Translations under genes and position numbers: made by a program
Shown: piece after piece, positions 28,874 through 36,432 of the stretch
Position numbering within the stretch: the stretch's first letter is position 1
Layout: each line of letters starts with the position of its first letter
DNA from: Loktanella sp. DSM 29012
GTDB lineage: Bacteria; Pseudomonadota; Alphaproteobacteria; Rhodobacterales; Rhodobacteraceae
NCBI RefSeq assembly: GCF_900110705.1
Contig: NZ_FOEJ01000002.1
Span: 1-64,000, forward strand
DNA length: 64,000 bases
Direction: 5' to 3'
The notes under the pieces: model-generated
The model's input: only the letters and a program-made list of their open reading frames with translations
Database searches by the model: none
Told to the model about the DNA's origin: nothing

Positions 28874-29679
28874 CACGGAACATACCACTGCTGGCCCTCG
28901 CAACACTGATCGCTACCCCGGCAATGGCAGAAGACCTGCGCCTGGCCGTCACGACCTCATTCGAAAATTCCGGCCTAGCCGATGTGCTGCTGCCCGCCAT
29001 CGCCGAGGATACGGGCATCAACGTGCAACTGCTCGTCGTGGGCACCGGACAGGCGATCCGACTCGGAGAGGCCGGCGATGTCGATGCAATTCTGGTACAT
29101 GCCCGTGCCGCAGAAGAGGCCTTCGTCGCCGATGGCTATGGCACCGCACGCCAGCAGATCATGTACAACGATTTCGTGCTGATCGGGCCCGCAGCAGACC
29201 CCGCGTCCATTTCCAGCGCCGACACTGCGGCCGCTGCCCTGAACGAGATCAGCACAACGCAGGCACCCTTTGTCAGTCGCGGCGATGACAGCGGCACGCA
29301 CAAGGCGGAACTGGCCCTCTGGGCGGCCGCCGGAACCGATCCAGCCACCTTTGGTGACTGGTACAACGCCGTCGGTGCCGGCATGGGGGCCGCGCTCAAT
29401 ACGGCGTCCGGCCTCAACGCCTATATCCTTGCCGATCGCGCGAGCTGGCTGAATTTCGGGAACAAGGGTGATCTGGCGCTGCTCTTTGCGGGTGATCCCG
29501 CGCTGTTCAATCAATACACCTTCATCCCTGTGAACCCGGACGCACAGCCAGACACCAACATCGATGGCGCAACGCGCCTTCAGGACTGGCTGATCTCGGA
29601 CCGCGCACGCGACCTGATCAACAGCTACACCATCGCGGGTGAGCCACTCTTCGTCTTCAATGCCAACGCTGCCCCCTAG
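28870..29679 (+). CDS. tupA: Tungstate-binding periplasmic protein
   Basis: Periplasmic solute-binding protein of 269 residues with a signal peptide (MTRNIPLLALATLIATPAMA, cleaved after about 20). The mature start EDLRLAVTTSFENSGLADVLLP and VVGTGQAIRLGEAGDVDAILVHAR match TupA, where the TTS and VGTGQA segments bind the oxyanion and tungstate is strongly preferred over molybdate. FVSRGDDSGTHKAELALW follows. Nearby formate dehydrogenase is a plausible consumer of the metal. Confidence 0.9.
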   Translation: MTRNIPLLALATLIATPAMAEDLRLAVTTSFENSGLADVLLPAIAEDTGINVQLLVVGTGQAIRLGEAGDVDAILVHARAAEEAFVADGYGTARQQIMYNDFVLIGPAADPASISSADTAAAALNEISTTQAPFVSRGDDSGTHKAELALWAAAGTDPATFGDWYNAVGAGMGAALNTASGLNAYILADRASWLNFGNKGDLALLFAGDPALFNQYTFIPVNPDAQPDTNIDGATRLQDWLISDRARDLINSYTIAGEPLFVFNANAAP

Positions 29680-29694
29680 AGGTCGGCAGGCGTA

Positions 29695-29714
29695 TCATCT
29701 TGCCGAAAATACTC
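29695..29714. repeat. Intergenic 20-bp element, copy 3
   Basis: TCATCTTGCCGAAAATACTC, preceded by GCGTA as in copy 2 and followed by GCGCCGCAGGC, similar to the tail of copy 1 (CCGCCGGAGGC). It lies between the convergent stops of tupA and the DUF6505 gene. Confidence 0.7.
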
Positions 29715-29726
29715 GCGCCGCAGGCA

Positions 29727-29749
29727 TCGGGTTTGCACTGCAAACCCGA
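29727..29749. terminator. Perfect 23-bp palindrome between convergent tupA and DUF6505 genes
   Basis: TCGGGTTTGCA-C-TGCAAACCCGA: 11-base perfect arms around one base. In RNA this forms a hairpin on either strand, and it sits between two gene ends. There is no T tract, so terminator function is inferred from position. Confidence 0.5.
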
Positions 29750-29757
29750 CAGCCCGC

Positions 29758-30234
29758 TCAGTCCTCGGTCACATGGATCGCGAATTGCTCTAGTCCTGCG
29801 TCCTGCGGCGCAATCGCGCGATAGCCTTCGCGCACACCGCCATCGGTCAGTTCGCGGCTGACGGTCAGTAGCGTGTTAGGGTCATGTTCGTCGCACAGAT
29901 CCATCATCTGGGCGATTTCCTCGGCCGCGACAGGGCGCGCTGCATCGAGGTCCGGGGCACCGTAGACACTGACGAAATGTGCCGCCAGCGCGTCCGTCAG
30001 GGCCGTCACCTCGGCCTGTTCAACCGTCGTCACGGCAACGAAACTGCTGCGACCCGCCGTCTCCAGACCGAACCACCCGTTTGCAAAGGCCTGCCGGGCC
30101 TTGCCGACCAGATCGCCCTCGGTCCAGTTTGAAAATTCGAATCCGCCGGAAATGCACCATTCCCCGGTGCGCGCAGGATTGTGGAAAACGCGTGTGTCGC
30201 TTTCGTCAAAATGAATGGCGCGGGCCAGTTTCAT
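29758..30234 (-). CDS. DUF6505 family protein
   Basis: A 158-residue soluble protein of unknown function. It starts MKLARAIHFDESDTRVFHNP and contains GEWCISGGFEFSNWTEGDL followed by KARQAFANGWFGLE, a pattern I associate with DUF6505. No catalytic motif or membrane segment is evident. It is the last gene of a tightly overlapping operon (Fe-S protein, DUF6494, ApbC, ligase-like, DUF6505) that is divergent from formate dehydrogenase genes. A role in formate dehydrogenase assembly is suggested only by that context. Confidence 0.68.
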   Translation of the reverse strand: MKLARAIHFDESDTRVFHNPARTGEWCISGGFEFSNWTEGDLVGKARQAFANGWFGLETAGRSSFVAVTTVEQAEVTALTDALAAHFVSVYGAPDLDAARPVAAEEIAQMMDLCDEHDPNTLLTVSRELTDGGVREGYRAIAPQDAGLEQFAIHVTED

Positions 30235-30929
30235 GCGGTTTCCTTTATCAGGGTGGTCAGGGGGACAAGCGTGGTATCATCACCGGACCGGAGCAAGGCG
30301 CCAAAGCTTTCGTCCAATCCCAGCAAATGTGCCGACCGGCCCGCCAGCGTCACGTCCTTGCCCATGCCATGCACCAGCCCGACATAATCGCGGTGCAGCG
30401 GGGCCGGTCCGTCATGGGTCCATGTGTCCAGCCATGACAGGCTATGGCGCACCCATGCCGACAAAAGGTCCGGGGCCGCCACCTCGGCGCAGCCTTCGGC
30501 ATAAAGGGTTGTCTGGTCCGGTGAAGCGCCACCTTCGGTGTCGCGCGGCCACAGATCCAGCGTCAGACCGATCACCAGCCAATCAGGTGCGGCGTCACCC
30601 GCGCAGTCGGGCGCGTGTAGCGTCAGTTCCCCGCAGCGCCCCCCGTTGACATAGATGTTGCCGTCCCAGCCAAGGTGGATCGCCACGACCGGCGGTGCCA
30701 GCGTGCCCAGCGCATTCTGGAACCCCACCGCACACAGCGGCAGCATGATCGCCGCCTGTGCCAACGGCACCTCTGGCGCGAACAAGATCGCCGCCCGCAG
30801 CCGGTCGCCGGCTAGATCATAACAGACCAGACCGGGGTCAGCGCCAGCCTGCCCCGCCGCAATCGCGGCGGTGACAGGACAGGTGCCCGCACAATCCTGA
30901 CCTCGGAACAGCGGCGGGAAATCAGGCAT
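30231..30929 (-). CDS. Biotin/lipoate-protein-ligase-like protein (DUF4444), probably non-catalytic
   Basis: A 232-residue protein whose fold resembles BPL/LplA/LipB ligases: VVAIHLGWDGNIYVNGGRCGELTLH (about residues 81-105) is where these enzymes carry K-W-P-N-D and the catalytic lysine motif (RKLAGIL in BirA). Here that stretch has no lysine at all; the whole protein contains only two, both near the C-terminus (GMGKDV and LIKETA). The N-terminal GRGRxGRxW adenylate loop is also unrecognisable. The C-terminal region matches DUF4444. It is therefore unlikely to ligate biotin or lipoate. It overlaps ApbC by one base (TGATG) and DUF6505 by four. Confidence 0.72.
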   Translation of the reverse strand: MPDFPPLFRGQDCAGTCPVTAAIAAGQAGADPGLVCYDLAGDRLRAAILFAPEVPLAQAAIMLPLCAVGFQNALGTLAPPVVAIHLGWDGNIYVNGGRCGELTLHAPDCAGDAAPDWLVIGLTLDLWPRDTEGGASPDQTTLYAEGCAEVAAPDLLSAWVRHSLSWLDTWTHDGPAPLHRDYVGLVHGMGKDVTLAGRSAHLLGLDESFGALLRSGDDTTLVPLTTLIKETA

Positions 30930-31996
30930 CAGGCGCGGCCGTCGGCAATCAGAGCACGGGCGACATCGCGGAATGCAGTCGCCTGGGCGCTGTCGGGGTC
31001 AGACACGACGATCGGCGCACCGCTATCCGCAGCCTTGCGGATCGACAGGTGCAGTGGCACCTCGGCCAGCAGCGGCACACCCAGCTTCGCGGCCTCTGCC
31101 GCGACACCGCCGTGCCCAAAGACATGTTCTTCGTGACCGCAGTTGGTGCAGATATGCGTCGACATGTTTTCGATCATACCCAGGATCGGCACATGCAGCT
31201 GGTTGAACATGTCGATCCCCTTGCGGGCGTCCAGCAGCGCGATGTCCTGCGGCGTGCTGACGATGATCGCACCATCGACCTGCGCCTTTTGCGCAAGCGT
31301 CATCTGCACGTCACCGGTTCCCGGCGGCAGATCCACCAGTAGCACGTCAAGCGCGCCCCACTGCACCTGCGTCATCATCTGCTGAAGCGCACCCATCAAC
31401 ATCGGGCCACGCCAGACAACGGCCTGATCCTCGTTGGTCATCAGGCCGATGGACATCATGGTCACGCCGTAGTTGCGCAGCGGCAGGATCGTCTTGCCGT
31501 CGGGGCTGGCCGGACGACCGGACACACCTAGCATCCGGGGCTGGCTGGGGCCGTAAACATCGGCATCCAGCAGGCCCACCCGCCGCCCTTCGGCCGCCAG
31601 CGCACAGGCGAGGTTCGCCGTTACTGTCGATTTGCCCACGCCACCCTTGCCAGAGGCGATGGCGATGATCCGGTCCACACCCGGAATTTTCTGCGGCCCC
31701 TGCGGCTGGGACGCGCGCTGTGGTTTCAGGTCCGGCGGCGCGGCGGGCGTCGCATGGGCCGTCAGCACGACACTGACGGTGTCTATTCCATCCAGCGCCC
31801 TGATCCCGGCCTCGGCCTCGGTCTTGACGGTCTCGTAGTCGGCAGCCCGGCTGGGCGGAATTTCCAGCACGAAACGCACGGTGCTGCCATCCACGTTCAG
31901 CGCCTTGACCGCACCTGATGCATTCAGCGGCCCGCCCGAGACGGGATCTGTGATGCCGGCCAGAACCTTTTGGACGTCGTCGCGGGTTGCGGTCAT
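30929..31996 (-). CDS. Mrp/ApbC family iron-sulfur cluster carrier ATPase
   Basis: A 355-residue P-loop protein of the Mrp/NBP35 family, which binds and transfers [4Fe-4S] clusters in the cytoplasm. Residues 1-80 form a MIP18/DUF59 domain; the deviant Walker A is SGKGGVGKST (about 115-124); CTNCGHEEHVFGHGG supplies the CxxC that binds the bridging cluster in the dimer. ATG 31996 overlaps the DUF6494 stop by 4 bases. Its place next to a large Fe-S protein and formate dehydrogenase suggests a dedicated role, but this may also be the genome's only Mrp. Confidence 0.92.
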   Translation of the reverse strand: MTATRDDVQKVLAGITDPVSGGPLNASGAVKALNVDGSTVRFVLEIPPSRAADYETVKTEAEAGIRALDGIDTVSVVLTAHATPAAPPDLKPQRASQPQGPQKIPGVDRIIAIASGKGGVGKSTVTANLACALAAEGRRVGLLDADVYGPSQPRMLGVSGRPASPDGKTILPLRNYGVTMMSIGLMTNEDQAVVWRGPMLMGALQQMMTQVQWGALDVLLVDLPPGTGDVQMTLAQKAQVDGAIIVSTPQDIALLDARKGIDMFNQLHVPILGMIENMSTHICTNCGHEEHVFGHGGVAAEAAKLGVPLLAEVPLHLSIRKAADSGAPIVVSDPDSAQATAFRDVARALIADGRA

Positions 31997-32187
31997 TGCG
32001 GACCTTCGATCTTGCCGGTGACGACGTGTTCGAAATCCATACCGTCGATGGTCAGCACGACCTTGGCATCGAACGTCTTGCCAGTCGTCTCCGCGTTGCG
32101 CATCGCTTCCTCGATCGCCTGCTGGCTGGTCACACCGACCTGCTTGAGAAACTTGCGCATCGACATGTTGAAATTCTCGTCGCTCAT
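31993..32187 (-). CDS. DUF6494 family small protein
   Basis: A 64-residue protein, MSDENFNMSMRKFLKQVGVT followed by QQAIEEAMR and a beta-rich C-terminal half (KVVLTIDGMDFEHVVTGKIEG). It matches the small DUF6494 family and has no cysteine or membrane segment. Start ATG 32187 lies nine bases after the stop of the Fe-S protein gene. It shares the operon with ApbC. Function unknown. Confidence 0.75.
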   Translation of the reverse strand: MSDENFNMSMRKFLKQVGVTSQQAIEEAMRNAETTGKTFDAKVVLTIDGMDFEHVVTGKIEGPQ

Positions 32188-32196
32188 CGGGTTCTC

Positions 32197-34146
32197 CTAG
32201 TGATCTTTACGTTTGGAAAAATAGTCTTCGCTGCTGCGGGGCTTGGGCCGTTCACCACCCCCCAGCGGGTTGTTCTGACTGTGGTACTGCGCGTTCACGC
32301 GGCAGTTGTCGCACATCTGGATCATCCGCAAGGCGTCGGGGTTCGGGAACATGGAATGCCCCGCCAGCTTGGCCGTCACGGCCTCGATCGTGGATTTGAC
32401 GCCGAACAGGCTGCCGCAGGAAATGCAGGCGAACGGTTCTTCTTCGTGCACGACCGTCTGGGTCAGCGCCGCATCGGTCAGGTTCAGCCGCGGTTGCAGC
32501 GTGATCGCCTGCTCTGGGCAGATGTTGGCGCACAACCCGCATTGCAGGCAGGCGTCCTCTTGGAACCGTAGCTGCGGATGGTCGGGATTGTCCCCCAGCG
32601 CACCGGACGGGCACAGCGAGACACACGACAGACACAGCGTGCAGGCGTCGGTATCGACCAGCACAGCACCATAGGGCGCACCGGCGGGCAGATCGATGAC
32701 CGTGGCCTCCGGGTTCAGCGTCTTGGCCGCCAGACGCGCGACCTGACGCCGCCGTCCCATCTGCAAGGCGGGTGTTTCAACCACAGGCCCCGCATCCGCA
32801 TCAAAGAGCGCATCAGACAACGCATCGGGATCATTCAGGTCCAGCAAGTTGACAGCCGCGCGCCCGGCAATGGCATTTGCCAGCGCGGTCTGCGCCACGG
32901 GTGCCTCGCGTTCGGTCTTGGGCGACAGCAGGATCGCCACGTCGGCAAATCCCGCCCCCAGTGCCGCCAATGCCTCGGCATGGCCAAAGCCCGCGAGGGC
33001 TGCGACCTGAAGCGGGATCACATCAGCGGGCAGACCCCGACCGAACCGCGCCGCGAGGCCGATCATCTGCGCGCCGTGATCCGCATCATGCACCAGCAGA
33101 CGGGGGGCTTGGCCCCCGGCCTTGCGATAGGCGCTGGCCAGGGTGTTCAGACGCCGGAACGTATCGTCGGTGCTGGGGGCGTCGAAACTGATCGCACCGG
33201 ATGGACAAACAGCACTACAGGCCCCGCACCCCGCACAGATCGCGGGATCGACGGTCACATGGTCGCCATCAGGCGTGATCGCTCCTGTCGGACAAAGATC
33301 CAGGCAGTTCGTGCAGGCGGTCTGTTCTGCCCGGCTATGTGCGCACAGCGATTCCTCCATGCGGACATAGAGGGGTTTTTCAAACGTGCCGATCAGCTGC
33401 GAAGCGGCCAGCACGGCGTCTGCCACAGCCGTCTGGCTGCCGGGGTCGGCCCGCAGGTAGCCGTCCCGCTTGGCGTCGGCGGCAAACAGCGCCCCTGCCC
33501 CGCGCAGATCCAGGATGATGTCGCAGCCCGACCGCGCACCGTCTTGCGGCGGGGTCAGGGCGACAGGACCACGACCGCCAGGGATCGTCTGGCGCAGGCG
33601 GTCGAATTTCGTCTCGAACTGGCCCAGCGACCCGGTGGCCTGCGACAATTCGCCCGTCACCGTATCGTAGCCGCTGTGCAGATCGACCTCCCAACCATCA
33701 GGCATCAGAAGGGTGACACCCAGGATCGGTGCCAGTTGTTCCGCCGCGCGGACGGCCACATCCGAAACCCCGAGGATGAGGCATGTGCCATCGCTGACCA
33801 CATCCATCGACCGCACCTCGCCGCGGGGCAGAACACCCTCTGCCAGCAGGGCGGCCTGTTTCGCCGTGGCTGTCTCGTCGGCCGTCCAGCCGGCCCGGTC
33901 GCGCAGGTCCACAAAGGTCGGGACCGCAGCCCCGATATCGTCGGCAAGTTCAGTAAATCTTGGCGCTTCCTGCTGGCAGGCGATCACGACATCGCCCTGC
34001 CGCAAGGCGGTCTCGGCAAGGTCGATCTGGGCGTCGCACAGGTTGGTATGACAAGCCGAACAGGACAGCCCTGTCGCAGCCGTCAATCCGGTCCCGTCGA
34101 CGCGCTGACTGCCCAGGCAATCGCAGATCAAAACTGTCTTGGTCAT
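32197..34146 (-). CDS. Multi-cluster 4Fe-4S ferredoxin-domain protein
   Basis: A 649-residue soluble protein. An N-terminal Cys-rich stretch (C8, C10, C29, C32, C37) precedes a first pair of ferredoxin-type motifs (C278-xx-C-xxx-C and C304-xx-C-xx-C-xxx-C), a central domain of about 180 residues without cysteines, a second pair (about 502-544, CTLCLSC...CLQCGLCANICP) and a C-terminal CISC...CDNC pair (about 574-615) that could bind zinc or iron. It resembles formate-dehydrogenase-linked 4Fe-4S proteins annotated only by domain. It may deliver electrons to, or serve the maturation of, the dehydrogenase. ATG 34146 has a GGAG-type site (GGGGAGAG) upstream. It is first in the minus-strand operon. 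Confidence 0.85.
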   Translation of the reverse strand: MTKTVLICDCLGSQRVDGTGLTAATGLSCSACHTNLCDAQIDLAETALRQGDVVIACQQEAPRFTELADDIGAAVPTFVDLRDRAGWTADETATAKQAALLAEGVLPRGEVRSMDVVSDGTCLILGVSDVAVRAAEQLAPILGVTLLMPDGWEVDLHSGYDTVTGELSQATGSLGQFETKFDRLRQTIPGGRGPVALTPPQDGARSGCDIILDLRGAGALFAADAKRDGYLRADPGSQTAVADAVLAASQLIGTFEKPLYVRMEESLCAHSRAEQTACTNCLDLCPTGAITPDGDHVTVDPAICAGCGACSAVCPSGAISFDAPSTDDTFRRLNTLASAYRKAGGQAPRLLVHDADHGAQMIGLAARFGRGLPADVIPLQVAALAGFGHAEALAALGAGFADVAILLSPKTEREAPVAQTALANAIAGRAAVNLLDLNDPDALSDALFDADAGPVVETPALQMGRRRQVARLAAKTLNPEATVIDLPAGAPYGAVLVDTDACTLCLSCVSLCPSGALGDNPDHPQLRFQEDACLQCGLCANICPEQAITLQPRLNLTDAALTQTVVHEEEPFACISCGSLFGVKSTIEAVTAKLAGHSMFPNPDALRMIQMCDNCRVNAQYHSQNNPLGGGERPKPRSSEDYFSKRKDH

Positions 34147-34381
34147 GGCTCTCTCCCCGGCGCAGGGCACCTGATACCAGCGAAAGCAAGAGATCGTAAA
34201 CACCCATACTTTCAGCAATTTTTTGCGCCGCCATTGCTGCACCGCAGCATGGGCCAAAGGCATCTTGCATGCCGTTGGATACCATTTTTTGCTTGCAGAG
34301 CCAGGCGACCTCCTGCGACACTGATTGCAGCCAAGACCGCCGGAGGTTTCTCCGGACCCAGCCAAAGAGACCGGGACCACA
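34147..34381. promoter_or_regulatory. Divergent promoter region between Fe-S protein and formate dehydrogenase operon
   Basis: About 235 bases with no convincing open frame. It must contain the promoters for both operons. It is more AT-rich than the flanks, with tracts such as CAATTTTTTGC (34217-34227) and CCATTTTTTGCTTGC (34283-34297). No FNR-type TTGAT-N4-ATCAA site was seen. A -35/-10 pair cannot be placed with confidence. Confidence 0.4.
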
Positions 34382-34966
34382 ATGACCGTTCGTCGCAAAT
34401 TGCGTCTGACAACGCCTCATCAAGAGTCGATGCCAATTGGCGTCGTCGTGCGTCGTGCGCCGGGCGTGACCCGCTGGGCAAAGTGGTCGTGGAAGGCAAC
34501 CGACGTCCTGCCGGGTGCCGGGCCAGCAGACTGGACCACGTTACGCACCGTGGATGATGTGACCTATTTTCATGTGGCGACGCTGGACGTCGATCTGCAT
34601 GCCTCTGACACCGAGGCCTATGTGCATGAATTGCAGACGCGCTGCCCGTCGCTCTATATCATCATGCGGGCGGATACGGCGCGCAGCGATGCCCCGCTGC
34701 GGTTGGTGTCGGTCACGGCCTCTCCCTACGAGGCGCAGGATTATGCCGACAATGGCGAGGACATCGTCGAAAAGGTCGCGATGCCGGCCGCCGTACGAAA
34801 CTGGGTCGAGGCCTATGTCGCGCGGCATCACGTCGAGGTGCCATTCGTGAAACGCCGGCGGGATCGCCAGCGCGTTGATACAACCCAGGACGGGATTGGC
34901 GATCACCGGATCAACCAGACGACAGATGTTTACCGCGCACCCACGACGCACGAGACCCAGTCGTGA
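34382..34966 (+). CDS. DUF3305 family protein
   Basis: A 194-residue soluble protein of unknown function. MPIGVVVRRAPGVTRWAKWSW (about residues 17-37) and LYIIMR with SVTASPYEAQDY (about 117-128) are characteristic of DUF3305. The C-terminal third is basic and low-complexity. ATG 34382. DUF3305 and DUF3306 genes are repeatedly found next to formate dehydrogenase in proteobacteria. The stop overlaps the DUF3306 GTG start. Confidence 0.82.
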   Translation: MTVRRKLRLTTPHQESMPIGVVVRRAPGVTRWAKWSWKATDVLPGAGPADWTTLRTVDDVTYFHVATLDVDLHASDTEAYVHELQTRCPSLYIIMRADTARSDAPLRLVSVTASPYEAQDYADNGEDIVEKVAMPAAVRNWVEAYVARHHVEVPFVKRRRDRQRVDTTQDGIGDHRINQTTDVYRAPTTHETQS

Positions 34967-35565
34967 CTGCGGTCGCATCCTTTTTTGCTCGCAGGCGTGC
35001 GGGCCTGCGCGCCGAGGCAGAAGCCGAAGCCGAATCAACACACGCCGCCGGTGTCGAAACCTGCGACACGCCTCAGCTCGACCTTGACGCACTGCCCGAA
35101 GAGGACGTTCTGCGTCTACTGGACCTGCCCGATCCCGATACGCTGAAGGCAGGGGACGATTTTACCGCCTTCATGGCGAAAACAGTGCCCGCCTATCTGC
35201 GCAAACGTGCGCTGCGCAAGCTGTGGCGGTCGAACCCGGTGCTGGCCTGTGTCGACGGGTTGAATGACTACGACGACGACTACCTCGCCATGGCGCGGGA
35301 TCAGGGGCCTTTTCAGACCAGCTATCAGGTCGGCAAGGGCCTGCTGAAGCATATCGAACGGATTGCCGCGCAAAGTGCCCCGACCGAAGAGGTGGCCGAT
35401 GCTGTCGCACCAGTGGCCGAGCCGGTCGAGGACGAAGTGCAAACGCCAGACCTGCCCCAGCCTGTCGCCTATGCCGAGGCAGAAACTGAGGCTGACGCGC
35501 AGTCCGACGACATACCACCCGCACCGCGTCGGATGCGGTTTGCGTTCGATGAGGGGGCGGCATGA
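34963..35565 (+). CDS. DUF3306 family protein
   Basis: A 200-residue protein beginning SFFARRRAGLRAEAEAEAE-like (basic then acidic helix), then LDLDALPEEDVLRLLDLPDPDTLKAGDDFTAFM and LRKRALRKLWRSNPVLACVDGLNDYDDDY, the DUF3306 core (about residues 39-115). The tail (130-190) is acidic and low-complexity. GTG 34963 overlaps the DUF3305 stop, and its own stop overlaps the TorD-like start. It is probably an accessory factor for formate dehydrogenase. Confidence 0.82.
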   Translation: MTAVASFFARRRAGLRAEAEAEAESTHAAGVETCDTPQLDLDALPEEDVLRLLDLPDPDTLKAGDDFTAFMAKTVPAYLRKRALRKLWRSNPVLACVDGLNDYDDDYLAMARDQGPFQTSYQVGKGLLKHIERIAAQSAPTEEVADAVAPVAEPVEDEVQTPDLPQPVAYAEAETEADAQSDDIPPAPRRMRFAFDEGAA

Positions 35566-36149
35566 CCGATCTGTCAGCAGAGGACCGGCTGCGCGCCGAC
35601 CTGTACAATTTCCTCGGGCTGATCCTTTCGGGACCGCCTGACCAGTTGTTGCTGGACCAGACCGCACAATTATCCGGTGACGAAACGGCGCTGGGAACCG
35701 CGATCAACGGGTTGGCCGCAGCAGCGCGCAAAGGCAAGCCCAAGGACGTGTCGCGTGAATACAACGCACTGTTCATCGGTTTGGGCCGTGGTGAACTGCT
35801 GCCCTACGCAAGCTATTACCTGACCGGATTTCTGAACGAAAAACCGCTGGCGCGGCTGCGGCGCGACATGATGGACCTGCGGATCGTGCGTGCTGCCAAC
35901 GTCTTTGAACCAGAGGACAATGCGGCATCGCTGATGGAAATGATGGGCGGCATGATTGTGGGACGCTTTGGTGCCCCCGTAAGCCTTGCCGCACAAAAGG
36001 ATTTCTACGCCAAGCATGTCGGCCCCTGGGCCGGACATTTCTATGGTGACCTGCGCAAGGCAAAATCGGCAGAACTGTATACCCATGTCGGTGCCGTCGG
36101 CGCTGCATTCATGACAATCGAAAAAGAGGCGTTCCGGCTTGCTGCCTGA
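35562..36149 (+). CDS. TorD/DmsD-family redox enzyme maturation chaperone
   Basis: A 195-residue, all-helical protein of the NarJ/TorD type, which binds the Tat leader and apoprotein of molybdoenzymes until cofactor insertion is complete. RADLYNFLGLILSGPPDQLL at the N-terminus, EYNALFIGLGRGELLPYASYYLTGFLNEKPL in the middle (the conserved YxxLF...P..S.Y.tG pattern) and ANVFEPEDNAASLMEMM match the family. The likely client is the catalytic subunit encoded at 36433, whose Tat signal it would guard. Confidence 0.87.
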   Translation: MTDLSAEDRLRADLYNFLGLILSGPPDQLLLDQTAQLSGDETALGTAINGLAAAARKGKPKDVSREYNALFIGLGRGELLPYASYYLTGFLNEKPLARLRRDMMDLRIVRAANVFEPEDNAASLMEMMGGMIVGRFGAPVSLAAQKDFYAKHVGPWAGHFYGDLRKAKSAELYTHVGAVGAAFMTIEKEAFRLAA

Positions 36150-36198
36150 ACGCAATGACCCCGCGGGGACGCCCGCACACAAACTGGGAGGACGACCA

Positions 36199-36390
36199 AT
36201 GACGGAAGACACCAAAGGCACCAACCGCCGCGGATTTCTGAAACTTGCCGGGACTGCCGCGCCCGCCGCCATTGCGGCGGTGGCAATCGCAAAGCCCGAT
36301 GCGGCCCAGGCAAAGCCGGTCGACCTGTCCTCGACCACCATTCAGGACACCGAGCATACGCGCACCTACCTGGCCAGCGCCCGCTTCTGA
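36199..36390 (+). CDS. Formate dehydrogenase region Tat-signal mini-protein
   Basis: A 63-residue protein with a twin-arginine motif (NRRGFLKLAG, about residues 9-18), a hydrophobic core (TAAPAAIAAVAIA) and a short mature part of about 25 residues (ending HTRTYLASARF). This matches the small Tat-target protein recurrent between the TorD-like gene and the FDH alpha subunit. ATG 36199 has GGGAGG upstream. The mature peptide has no cofactor motif, and its role is unknown. Confidence 0.83.
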   Translation: MTEDTKGTNRRGFLKLAGTAAPAAIAAVAIAKPDAAQAKPVDLSSTTIQDTEHTRTYLASARF

Positions 36391-36432
36391 TTTCAACGCC
36401 GACCGCCCATCGGCGGATCGAAGGAGGATACC

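Noticed and set aside
32578-34557. A plus-strand open frame of about 660 codons over the multi-Fe-S protein
   Set aside because: Antisense to a protein with four cysteine-cluster regions and a proper start. No recognisable motif in the antisense product.
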